From the NCBI GenBank assembly GCA_032821775.1, contig JAVLRN010000010.1:1302001-1366000 (forward strand): 64,000 nt of DNA. Direction: 5' to 3'. Every line of letters begins with the position of its first letter. The stretch's first letter is position 1. Source of the DNA: Sanguinoderma infundibulare. Its lineage: Eukaryota; Basidiomycota; Agaricomycetes; Polyporales; Polyporaceae. The translations under genes and the position numbers were made by a program. The notes beneath the pieces were generated by a model that worked only from the letters and a program-made list of their open reading frames with translations, ran no database searches and was not told the DNA's origin. Positions 1 to 10,737 of the stretch are shown here, piece by piece.

Positions 1-76
1 GAGCGACAAGGTGTCTGATATAACTCAAACGTAGGGCCGCGACGAAGGAGGAGATCACGAATTCCGGCGTTACAGT

Positions 77-1271
77 CGCGAGTTTGTTTTTCCACAATGT
101 CTTTGGCACGCGGGCACAGAAGGCCCTGACTGTGTTCGTCGCATTGAGGTTAGTCCCCCCCCACGCATTTCGTGGAATGGTGTTGACTGGTACCACAGTG
201 CTCTTGGGTAAGTGCCATTGGAACAGACAGCGTACAATCAGTGCTGATAAAGTTTGCCGTGGTGTCTGTGTCCTCTTTAGAGTAAGGTTTACCATTCCGA
301 TGTCTGAATGCATGCTGACCGTGAGACTCTGAGACAGAACGTCGTTACCGTCGTACGTGTTCGGAGCTTCCCCTCAGCTTGTCTCATATAATGATTCATT
401 TTCCTACAGTCCTTCGCTGCAGCACGGATCAACCAAGAACTCGCGAAGGAGGGTATTCCGCTTCCCTTCGGTAACAAGTTCTGGGCGTCGAATTGGCCCA
501 TGGGGAAATCGCCTCTTCCTGGCTTTATCATGCACCTGATTCCTTCGGTAAGTACGTTCAGTCCCCCCAAAGCTAGTGACCTGTGTCAAATTTGTTAAAT
601 CTTGCAGGTCATTGTCATCATTGCCCCTCCGCCCAAAGTCGCCTACCCCTTCCTCCTCGACGTTATAGGTTACCCGAAGGAGATCGTCAACTTTTTTATC
701 GCTATTGGCCTCTTCTGGCTTCGGTATCGCTACCCAAATGCTCCACGCCCCTTCAAGGGTTCGTTTGTCTTGACCTCCCTCCACTTCGCCTGTTAAGCCC
801 TACTGCCACAGTTTGGTGGCCATTCGCTGTGTTCTACTTGGCGACTGCTGTCTTCCGTAAGTCCTCCCTATCCAGTCGGTCTGCGTCCCGTCGCATGTCG
901 CTTGTCTGACCCCTGCTCCACAGTGCTCGTCGCGCCCTTTCTCCGGCCTGCGAACGGGGTCGGAGATACTCCTCCTCTGCCTTATTACTTGTGCGGTCCC
1001 TGCTTCGTTATAACGCAGTTTCATACTCAGCTTTCGCCAGGTACTGTCTTGTCGGCATCGGGGTCATGGCCTTCGGTGTCCTCTACTGGACTGTGTGGCG
1101 CGTCGTACCGAAATGGTTCGGCTACGAGTTCGTGCCAGACAAGGAGAAGCTCAGCGATGGCACGGTCGTCACCGTGGTACGTTTCCTCTGACACCGATAT
1201 CTTGCAATCGGACTAGACTAACTTCCTGCTTCCTGCTTTATCCGTAGTTCTCTGCCAAAAAGGTAGACTAG
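77..1271 (+). CDS. Amino acid permease, MUP1/LAT type (3' part, cut by window start)
   Basis: This is the C-terminal half of a plasma-membrane amino acid transporter of the APC superfamily, closest by eye to fungal high-affinity methionine permeases. The first readable exon (about 77-148) ends FGTRAQKALTVFVAL. Later exons, near 410-547, 608-758, 812-856, 924 to about 990 and onwards, give ARINQELAKEG, an FWASNWP.G turn, and hydrophobic stretches such as IVIIAPPPKVAYPFLL, VNFFIAIGLFWLRYRYP and PFAVFYLATAVFLLVAPFL. These are typical last membrane segments of the family. The final micro-exon (1248-1271) encodes FSAKKVD and the stop TAG. Splicing between 148 and 410 is unclear: in-frame AFRGMVLT around 172-210 looks like the family's AFGNVL motif but has no good flanking acceptor, so a mini-intron or local damage is possible. 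The exact substrate is inferred. Confidence 0.8.
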
Positions 1272-2479
1272 ATGGATGGATGCCCTCTCCTATATGTTGT
1301 AACCCCTCCGCCATGATGGCTCGGAAATACTTAGCTTTGGCTTATAGCTACCTATTTGCCGCACGTTAATTGGTCTCGCTGTCAGTCATTTGCGATGCAT
1401 TCATACATAATAAGTACTCTGATGCTATATTCGTTTGTGAAGTATGACTCGTTGTGGTAAACGCGGAATACGCTTGCTAGTTGCTACCATATAGGTCGAC
1501 GTCACTGGCAGCAGCCTATACCTAGCGCTGCAAAGAAATTGCCGTTTCCGAGGACTAAGTAGCACGACAACGGATAGGCTTAAGAAATGGCCTCCTTCCT
1601 GCAAAGGGTCCCGCAGCACGCAATTCCTTTTGGGGAAAGAGTGCGAGACAGTTCATCCTCAGTTGCCCAAACACCTTCCTAACATGGTGTAATTCACCTG
1701 CGGGTGGCATGATGAGCGTTTCTTCGCTATCCTGCCAAATTTGAGGGACAAAAGATGTTTCTTTGAACCACCAATGATGACCCCGGCCCGGAGCAGGGAC
1801 AAATGGACCTGCGTCCGCGGTCCACATGAACTAACGTTTAATATTTAATATCCAACGCGGGTGTTTGAGAGCGAGCCGCGTTACTATCACGCATCTGTGG
1901 TTGGGAACCGCCTCAGACTTCATTTCGGTGATGCGGCCTCTGAAGTGCCAAAGAAACGCTCTTTGTCGCTCGAATTCGGCAGGGTGACCCTGCTGAGAAA
2001 CGCTCATCATGCGACGTAGTTCTGGAACATATGCATGGCAGGGCTGTGGCGAAAACCGCCTTGGACGGCGCGACTGCCAGCACTGGCAAGGCGGAAATGG
2101 TTGCTCGGCCGCCGCGGCCAAACTGAGGGCGATGATCAAGCCACAAAGGAGCCCATAGTTACATACCTGATTCGGATGGCAGCGGCACCTCATGCCATGC
2201 GTTTGTGGAGCTGGCTGAGGCAATTTGACTCGAGGGCAGCTGCGGGTTGGCTCTGGGTTGGCTCAGCGGACAAACGGGACAAAGAACGATAGACGCCGAT
2301 GGCACCGCCAGGGCTGGCCAGAAGCGGTAAACGCCCATCATTGAACTTGAACTTGGCCGTCGTCCATCCACGAGCCCCAACCACCACACCTTCTGGCTGC
2401 CGCCACGCCTCGCTGTCTCATTGTTCTCTCTTTTCGTAATCCGCAGTTCTGGGTAGTATAAGTAGCGGTCCATTGGAAC
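1272..2479. other. Intergenic stretch, no gene recognised
   Basis: About 1.2 kb between the permease stop and the first FunK1 gene. It holds only short open frames with no recognisable domain and no coding-like splice pattern. It presumably carries the permease 3' end and the FunK1 promoter. A run at 2225-2275 repeats a gggttggctc-like unit twice. Confidence 0.5.
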
Positions 2480-5311
2480 ATGACTGTCGTGATCCCAACT
2501 TCACGCAGTCTCTCGATCATGTCCTCCGTCGAGCGTTCAGTCACGCCCAAGACCCCTCCTCCGAGGGATCTGGGAGTCGATGAAACAACCGATACGACAT
2601 GTGAGACTGGTGGTACGTTGAAGCCTTCTATTACACACTCTCCCGTCAAAGCTCAAGGTCAACCGCCTCGTACTCGCGTCCAAGCTTCACGCCTAGCTGA
2701 GGTCTGGGACCGCATGTACGAGGAGCAGTTTGTCGCCAAACACCTCACGGACCCGGGGACGGCCTTCAAGCCCTCGTCAACAATATTCGCTGCCGTGAAC
2801 AAGATCAAACAGTCCAAGGATGAACATGGTATCTACGCTCCCTTGCAGAGCCTCTTGAACGACTTGAGCGAGCGTCTCTACGGTACGCGCCTCTCGACAC
2901 TTTCAGCCTCAGATTTTCTCTGACGTTGATACAGGTACTCTGGAATCACATGATCAGGAGACTCTGCGCAAGTTACACCGTGTGCCTGCCGGTAAACTCG
3001 GACACCTGACGTTTTTGGACATGCACCGTCACCCACCCACGCATTTCCCGTCGGCAGTCCTCGACCTCGAACAGGATCCCAAAGCTGAGCCTGACTTGCT
3101 CGCTGCGTACGGCATCGACATCGACACTCCACCACCCTCCCTCCCGCACCATCGCATCCATGGCATTGTCGAGTGCAAAAAGCTAGACATCACGGCAGGT
3201 CTTGAACAGGCCACAGCCTATGCATACCGACACTGCCAAGCTCGCCTCGACCACCCTTCCTGCTACTGTCTCATTGTCAATCGCACCGAATACCAAGTCA
3301 TCGTCTGCGAGCCGGCTGGCATTATCGAGTCGCCGAAGTACACATGGGACAACCTCGTCCCTCTTGCGGCGTACGTCTACACCCATTACGTTCCTACGTC
3401 CAACCACCCCCTCGTCGACGAGTCGGTCAAGTGGGTTGAGAACTCGGACCAGACCAAGCCTCCCACGTGGACCATCCGCTGCGGCTCTGACAGGGTTGAA
3501 GACGCGAACTTCATCTACATTGGCCACCCCTGGCGGCGTCGTACGGGTGCTCTCAAGGGGGACATGGTCAACGAGAAGAAGAGTCTGACCGTAGCTATCA
3601 AGGACTACTTCCGTGACTACAGGCGCCGCTTCAAGGAAGAAGAGATCCTCCAGCACATTCATCAAGACGGAGACGTGCCCGGCTTCGTACGTCTTCGTTC
3701 CTTCGAGGAGCTCCCGATTCGTTGCGGAACAGAAGAGGACGGCACCCTTCGTACACGAGTTAGGCTGTTGATGTGGGATACGGGAGAACGCCTGCTGCAG
3801 GCTCAGACGGTGAACCACTTGTTGATGGCTGTGTACGATGCTTTGGAAGGTGCGTTTCGTCTTCTCCCTAGTCCAAAGCCATGAAACAGGTCTAACGTTG
3901 TTCAACGATAGTACACCGGACTATCTACCTCGAGCGTGACGTTCTCCACCGGGACATGAGCGCGTTCAACATCCTCATGTACCCGAAGTGGGCGGATATC
4001 AAGGATCGCAAGATCAACCCTAATGCACCACCTCTTATCGAGAATGTCCTGGCTGGCATAGCTGGGTACGTATTTCGTTACATCCCCTAGACTGTCATTT
4101 ACACTGACAACCCTCTCCAAAGGCCTGTCGAGGAGCGTCTGGCTCGTTGCCTGTTGATCGACGGGGATCATTCTGCACTTATTGTCCCAGAAAATAATGT
4201 TCCTGACAAGGAGCTCGCACTGCGTACGGTAAGGCATGCAATACCTTTCTCATGCCACGCACGCTAACATCGATTGCAGGGAACACCCACTTTCATCGCT
4301 AGGTCGGTTGCCATCGGACAAATTTTCGTCTCCTCGATGTCCCTTACGTCGTATGGTATGCCCGGACTCACTGGTGAAGCGCTGAAGCTCTACAACAAAG
4401 TTCATGGACCTGCGCGCTACAACAAGTATCCTCCGGAGCCCCCGCTAGGCGGTGCGAAACAGCATGGTTTTTTGCCACTTGGGCCGATATCCCTTCGGCG
4501 CTTCGAGCCATCGGACTTTAACTTGACGTATACTCATCGGCCCGAACACGACGTCGAGTCAGTGTTCTGGGCCATGCTCCACGATCTCCTGCTTGTGAAA
4601 CCCGCGAATCCCACCAGCTACAGTGGCACAGAGCCGTATTATGCTTCCCCCTCATTCCTGGCGCTCTGGGGACCACTCGATTCTCATACCATCAAGAACG
4701 ATCCTGAGAGTACGGATCCTCGTGATTCGATCTTCAACCTCCACCTCAACATTTGGAAGAAGGCCTTCGACAAGTCCATGGAAGACGTTGCGGTGATGCT
4801 CGCCGACATCGCCGACCAAGTTCAGACCGAGTGGGCTCTCTGGGAAGGTTCCGCGAACGCCCCCGATCACCTCCACGAGGCCGTCCAGCGCATTATCCTG
4901 CAATATCTCGTCGACCACAGGGGTAAAGACATCGAGCTTGTCCCCGGCAAGACTAGGACAACTAGGGAGGACAAGAAGCCGGACCCCAAGCGAGACCCCA
5001 CCCACGACTCGACAGGGAACCAGGGCGCACGCAGGGGCCCATCTGGCCGCCGTCTTCCTGCCCAACCACGCGGGAAGTCTACCAACAGCAGGGGCTCTAC
5101 TGAAGCTCCTGAGGCGTCATCGTCGAGGAAACGCAAGACTGTACCCGCGAATGCTGAAGTGCTCGGGCCCGCGGCCGCAAGCTCGTCGAAGGATCCCTTC
5201 GCCGGCGAGCCGTCCAACAAGCGCAGGCGGGGCCCGTCGGGTCTAACTGTCGTCTCGAACGATGACGACGATGCCGGCACTAACGACATCGACGCCGACA
5301 TGGCCTCCTAG
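2480..5311 (+). CDS. FunK1-type fungal protein kinase, full-length copy 1
   Basis: Predicted serine/threonine kinase of the fungal-specific FunK1 family (PF17667 type), which is expanded in mushrooms. Five exons (2480-2882, 2935-3849, 3912-4065, 4123-4228, 4280-5311) join in frame to 869 residues. An N-terminal domain of about 200 residues is followed by the kinase core. The catalytic loop HRDMSAFN has Asp454 and Asn459. The metal-binding motif is D504-G-D rather than DFG. The activation segment GTPTFIA starts near 527, and the HRPEHDVESVFW helix, a FunK1 hallmark, lies near 613-624. The tail is low-complexity and basic, with SSSRKRKT and NKRRRGPSG as possible nuclear signals, and ends in an acidic run. 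The start ATG opens the first coding exon; a second in-frame ATG lies at 2519. It heads a tandem array with two shorter copies downstream on the same strand. Substrates are unknown. Confidence 0.88.
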
Positions 5312-5912
5312 ACACCTGTTGCAAGATGTGTCTACGACGAGCTGCGTTGCGCGACGATTGGTTCGCTCGACCACACCTATCCCTCTCGTTCATGCATTCT
5401 CCCCTCCTCGACCGTCCACCCACGCTCCTCGAGGGTGTCTCGCGCGCTTCCCATCTCCTCGATTCACGACCATGTAGCCTTGATGCTCTGTGCCTTGCGT
5501 GCGTTTCTCGCCTCATCGCATGTCGCTGATCGGCTACTCTTTCGGGATGGTTTCAAGTTTCTCTTTCTTATTTATACCCGCATTGCTCGATACCGCTATG
5601 TATCATAGTCTGTCGCTTTGCGCATCGTATTCCGCCTGCTATCGTCCCGTTCCCCCCTGCTGTCCCTCCATACTGCTATCATAGTCACACACATCTTTAT
5701 AATGTCATTGTGTTGCCATATGTTCACTAGTCAGCGACTCGGACAACACTGACATTGGTGAGTTGGGGATTGTCTGTACGGCAGTCCCGGACCGATTCGC
5801 TTAATGCCGGGGCGGAACTTGAATTCAAGTTGACCCGGTCGTCCACGCGACTGCCAACAGTTCCCGAAGTTGTTGCTTAACCACTCACCACCATCTGATC
5901 TTCAGTCTCTCA
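5312..5912. other. Intergenic spacer between FunK1 copies 1 and 2
   Basis: CT-rich 3' flank of copy 1, then the promoter of copy 2. Positions 5792-5815 carry a GC-rich block, ccgattcgcttaatgccggg plus gcgg, that recurs upstream of copy 3. No gene is seen. Confidence 0.5.
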
Positions 5913-7705
5913 ATGCTGTCACCCGAACGTCTAGCCACTCAGGCCGTACCTCGAAGTTCTCCCTCACAGGCTTCTGCAACACTCATCGACGCAGCGATCA
6001 GGCGGGAGCACGACTACAACGATGCGCTTTCCGACACCCGATGGACCTTCGTTTTCATCGGCCGACCCTGGCGCCGTCGCACAAGCGTTTTCAGAATCGT
6101 CGCCACTGACGACAATTTTCAACAATGTCAATATCGTGGGGTAGATGGTCTCAGCGTCGTGCATCAGGGCTTTCTGAAACAGCCAGATGTGGACTACGGA
6201 GCCAAAGAGGAGAGACGGATGCGTACGTCTTCTACACGGTTGAGGGTGTCGACCCAAGGCCTCGGACAGAGCCTTTTGGAGGCCAAGACTGTCAACCGTA
6301 TACTGATAACCGCGTATGACGTCCTGGAAGATACGCTCAGTAAACCAACTACAAGGCGGTGTCTGATGATATGCAGTCCATCGGACCATGCACCTCAGCC
6401 GAAATAACCTTCATCGTGGCACGAGTATCTCCAACATCCCACCAACGCAACCACAGCTGCATGATGTCGAATATCACAAAACCATGTCCATCTCACCTTC
6501 CTTCGTCGACGATATCCTGTCCGGTGTACCGAGGTCTGTGCTCTTTTCTTCACATCATTCCTGCCTCTCACGCCGCTTTCGAAAGATCTGTCGGCGAGCC
6601 CCGTCAGGCCTGCTGTTTGGTGGTTGACGCTGATCATCCTACGGTTCTTCAGCCTACTTATCGCACCTCAGTTCCCTCTTCAACGCTCGAACGTCGTGGG
6701 GTAATTAGCAGGCATGCCGCTCATCATTCATACAGCGCACACTAACATCGATTTCAGGGAACACCCACTTTCATCGCTAGGTCCGTTGGCGCTGGACAAA
6801 TTTTCGTCACTGTGCTGTCCGCGACGGCGTACGGTATGCCCGAGCTGACTGGCGAAGCCCTGGTTCTCTATAACAAGGTTCACGGATCCACTCGCTACAA
6901 CAAGTACCCTCCAGAGGCGAGGAGGGGTAGCGACACCCGGCATGGTTTCCTGCCCCCGGAGGACTTCGACCCGAAGGAATTCGACCCGGAGGATTTCAAC
7001 TTGACGTTTGTTCACCGGCCCGAACACGATGTCGAGTCCCTCTTCTGGGCTATGCTCCACGATCTCCTCCTTGTCAAACCCAAGAAACCGGCTCGCCTCC
7101 CAGAGCCATATTATGCTTCGCCGGCTTTCTTGTCGTTCTGGGAGCCGCTCAGTAAGCATGTCATCCAAGACAACCATCTTGGCAGTTCGGACGGTCGTGA
7201 AGTGATCTTCGCCCTCCACAACTCCGTATGGAAGGGCGCCTTCGACGAATCCATGAAAGACGTGGCGGTGATGCTCTCCCGGATCGGCGAGCAAGTGCAG
7301 ACTGAGTGGTCTCTTTATGGAGGGTCCGCGAACTCCCCCGACCACCTCCACGAGGCTGTCCAGCGCATTATCCTGCAATATCTGGTCGATCACAAAGATA
7401 AAGATGTCGAGCTTGTCCCCGGTGAGACCAGGCCAACTAGGAAGGGCGATACGACAACCCGTTCCATATCTCTCTCTCCCCGCCGAGATGCCGGGAGCGA
7501 CTCGGACCAGTCTGCAGAACCTTCACAGTCGTTTATATCCAAGAAGCGCAAGGATTGCAACGCTCCCGCCACTGCTGAACCATCACCGTTAATGGTCAAA
7601 AACTCGTCGAAGGAGCACGGCGGCCCCAGCGAGCCATTCCACAAACGCCGCCGGGGCCCGTCGGGATTGCCTGTTATTTCATACGACGATGACGATAACA
7701 CGTAG
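5913..7705 (+). CDS. FunK1-type kinase copy 2, N-truncated, catalytic Asp replaced (probable pseudokinase)
   Basis: Four exons (5913-6339, 6377-6533, 6586-6700, 6758-7705) join in frame to 548 residues. Compared with copy 1 it lacks about the first 300 residues and starts just before the conserved GRPWRRR block. The catalytic loop reads HRGTSISN: the proton-accepting Asp is Gly157, while the Asn position is kept (162). The DFG-equivalent DAD (209-211) and the C-lobe are retained: GTPTFIARSV, HRPEHDVESLFW, the long DHLHEAVQRIILQYLVDH helix and the basic KRRRGPSG tail. The first intron's donor, GT in copies 1 and 3, reads AT here; a GT ten bases into the old intron restores the frame by adding three codons. 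With no internal stop but a lost catalytic residue, this is either a pseudokinase under constraint or a young decaying copy. Confidence 0.75.
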
Positions 7706-8203
7706 GTCAGTGGTCTTGTTCTCGCGTTTCCGGCCGACCGTCAAGTTGGTTTCTGTTGAACAAAACCACCCTCAATGACGCTCTGCTCGCTCCCTGTCGC
7801 TGTAATTACTACTTCCGTTCGGCCAATGGTATGATAGTATCGGATGTTCTCTCGTTCATGCTGTAGCAGTGGCGAAGCGTCGGTGACTCGGGCCGATCCG
7901 GTCAATGCCGGGCGGGTCTTTAAAGGTTGAGCTTGACTTGCACTGGGCCTTCGAGTCTACCACCATCGTCTGTTTTTCCACCACACTGTTTTCTTTCAGT
8001 CTGGCGCCATTGCCCTATTAAACAGCTCGAGTGAACTAGTTGCGTGTCTTTCGATTCATATCTCCCTCGGTCTCTGGGTGCCCTCTACTGAACGTCAACC
8101 ACCTGTAAGTTCTCCCGCGCAACCTTCTGTGGCACTCGCCTACAGCTCTGACACACTGTCATCTCAGTCGCTTGTTTTCGGTACCGAGCAGGTCAACGAG
8201 ACC
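7706..8203. other. Spacer between FunK1 copies 2 and 3
   Basis: Contains the second occurrence of the shared block (7893-7916, ccgatccggtcaatgccggg plus cggg). From about 8078 to 8203 lies sequence homologous to the N-terminal codons of copy 2, but the position of copy 2's ATG reads GTG here. Confidence 0.5.
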
Positions 8204-9555
8204 ATGGCTATGCTCGTTGGCCACCCTTGGCGACGCCACACGAGGGCCTTCAAGGTCGTAACCACCGAAAGGAAGACGCCACGGTCCAAGCGTCGAGAGA
8301 CAGCTACTCTGAGTGTCTTCCATCCTTTCTCGTTCAAACCGTCTCCGGATGTCCACCGCGGAATCAAGCTGGGTGCACGCTGTACTCCCCTCGGACAGCA
8401 CCTCTTAGAAGCCCAAACGGTCAACCACATACTGATGGCCATGTATGATGCTCTCGAAGGTATATTAACCCTTATGAAGTTCTTCATTGCTTCCTGTCTA
8501 ACGTGGCTCCCAGTACACCGAACCATGTGCCTCGAGCGGGCCATTATCCAGCATGATATCCTTGCGTATCCCGACACACACAATGGCGAACGCCCCAAGG
8601 CCATGTCACGATCGCCCCACTTTATCGAAGACATTCTTGGCGGCACAGCTAGGTTCGTATTTTTCCCATTTTCGTCGTGTTAGTTGTCCCTAACAACACA
8701 ATTGAAAGACTCGGCCAGGAGCGTCGGTATCATTGTTTGCTGATCGATGCCGATCATTCTGCCCCTTTCCGGCCTACGCCTCCTTCGATCTGCGCTGCAG
8801 TGGGAACACCTATTTTCATCGCCAGGTCCGTTTCCACCAGACAGGTTTTCGTCTCCTCGACGTCCATTATGTCGTACGGTATGCCCGGACTCACTGGTGA
8901 AGCGCTGAAGCTCTACAACAAGGTTCATGGACCTGCGCGCTACAACAAGTATCTTCCAGAGCCCCTGGTAGGCGGTGCGACAATGCATGGCTTTTTGCCA
9001 CCTGGGCCGATAGTTTTTTCGCGCTTCAAGCCATCGGACTTTAACTTGACGTATACTCATCGGCCCGAACACGACGTCGAGTCAGTGTTCTGGGCCATGC
9101 TCCACGATCTCCTTCTTGTGAAGCCCGCGAATCCCACCAGCTACAGTGGCATAGAGCCGTATTATGCTTCCCCCTCATTCCTGGCGCTCTGGGAACCACT
9201 CGATTCTCATACCATCGAGGAAAATCCTAAGAGTACGGATTCTCGTGATTCGATCTTCGGCCTCCACATCGACATTTGGAAGGAGGCCTTCGACAAGTCC
9301 ATGGAAGACGTTGTGGTGATGCTCTGCGACATCGCCCTCCAAGTTCAGACCGAGTGGGCTCTCTGGAAAGGTTCCGCGACTGCCCCCGACCATCTCCACG
9401 AGGCCGTCCAACGCATTATCTTCCAATACCTTGTCGACCATCAGGGCGAGGACGGCGACCTGAAGCTCATTCCGGGAAAACTCCGAACTACACGTCGCGA
9501 GCCGGATGAAGAGAGACCGTTGGGTTTACTTTGGAACAACGCAAGGTACCGATAG
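8204..9555 (+). CDS. FunK1-type kinase copy 3, truncated at both ends, degenerate catalytic loop
   Basis: Three exons (8204-8459, 8514-8652, 8709-9555) join in frame to 413 residues. The ATG at 8204 sits in a good context (ACCATGG); the equivalent of copy 2's upstream start has become GTG. The catalytic loop is QHDILAYP: HRD has become QHD and the Mg-binding Asn has become Pro105, though Asp100 remains. The DFG-equivalent is DAD. The intron before GTPIFIARSV in the other two copies is absent, giving one continuous exon. The C-lobe is nearly the same as copy 1 (HRPEHDVESVFW, KPANPTSYSG, DHLHEAVQRIIFQYLVDH), but the serine-rich, basic nuclear-signal tail is replaced by a short ending, GLLWNNARYR. 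Likely catalytically impaired or a decaying duplicate. Confidence 0.7.
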
Positions 9556-9844
9556 CGAAATCACTGTATTAGTCTGACACGACGAGCTTCTGCGGTACGA
9601 GGTGTAATGCCATGTCGTACATGTACTACCTTAGAGCACAAGGAGAAAGGCATTCGAGTCTTCGGGTCACCGGCTCCTTGGTTTTGCGTTCACGAGTATT
9701 GAGCACGAACCTTCAGGTAAGACTCGAAGTGGGTCCCTCAGCGCCTTGCACGTTCTCGAAGTTGACACATGTCCGCTTATTACTAGATCGACAGCCTGAG
9801 TTTGGAAGTACTTGGTTCACCATCCATCTATCCTCCAATCCACA

Positions 9845-10532
9845 ATGTCTGCATCGAAGCCGATTGCGTACGCGTCGGGCATCGATCCGCTGCCCAGCCG
9901 CCTTCCACAGCCCAAGTCGATCGGGTGCTATCGGTGCAACACGCTCGGCTCGAGTACGCAGGCGTTGCGGCGATGCGCCAGGTGCTCCAACGTCTTGTAC
10001 TGCAGGACGGAGTGCCAGGGGGGACAGACCCCAAGTCCGGCAGGCGGGCTTGCAGCAGATCATCGCCATCGGCGGAGAGGATTGCCCCTGCACCGGCCTC
10101 TTCCCCGTTAAGTACTTCATCACGGGCGAGCGGACGACGACGCACGAGGAGCACCCCATCAGCCAGCAGGACCCCGCGTTGCGCGAGTGCAGTAGGAAGT
10201 ACAATAGTCCCGTGGCGCAGGAACTGTTGGCAGACGCTTACGCCGAGCTCGCGCAGCTGGGCATACAATCCGTCAACGCCGGATTCGGGTACCGCGACCC
10301 CAAGGACCAACGCGCGAACAACTTCTTGCCCGAGGTTGGTTTGTACACACTGACAGCCCGCATGCATCGCCAACTGCCACCGCTCCGAGGTTGGGAGCTG
10401 ATGAACTCGATCATGCAGAAGCCGGACGCGGGTATGGACAAGGGTCGCTTCACGGCTGAGGAGATTTGGAGGATGCACCGTTTTCTCAACATTCCCAGCC
10501 GTTATGCAGCCTCGTTTCGTATACGGTTGTAG
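9845..10532 (+). pseudogene. MYND-type zinc-finger protein, frameshifted
   Basis: Starts with MSASKPIAYASGIDPLPSRL, then the first six cysteines of a MYND finger (CYRCNT, RRCARC, YCRTEC). The frame is then lost in a run of six G (about 10018-10023). The next frame continues DRPQVRQAGLQQIIA, which corresponds to a typical DWP.H...C end but with the His and the last Cys replaced by Val and Gly. The remaining 160 or so residues, containing GLFPVKYFITGE, NSPVAQELLADAYAELAQLG and EEIWRMHRFLNIPSRYA, resemble the conserved C-terminal part of fungal MYND proteins and run to TAG at 10530-10532. A one-base error in the G run could explain the shift, but the missing ligands suggest real decay. Confidence 0.6.
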
Positions 10533-10737
10533 CGAACAATGCTCCATGGATGATATTAATGTACAGTTGCCGGTCAGGAATCCACACTAGGAATCCACGC
10601 TGCTAAGCTCACGCTGCTCGCGAGCAGCCTTAGCATCGTGGAAGCGCGTAATTGTCCAGGAGGACTCGCGCGCGAGATAGATGCAGGCAGGCCTGGTCCG
10701 CACCTGGCGCCAGAGGACAGCCGACGACAGCCAGCCG

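Noticed and set aside
1831..2223. Minus-strand open frame of about 130 codons
   Set aside because: No domain, no coding-like bias and no splice context; treated as chance.
9612..9844. Upstream extension of the second MYND frame
   Set aside because: The MYND start and cysteines lie in another frame beginning at 9845; the upstream extension has no homologous content.
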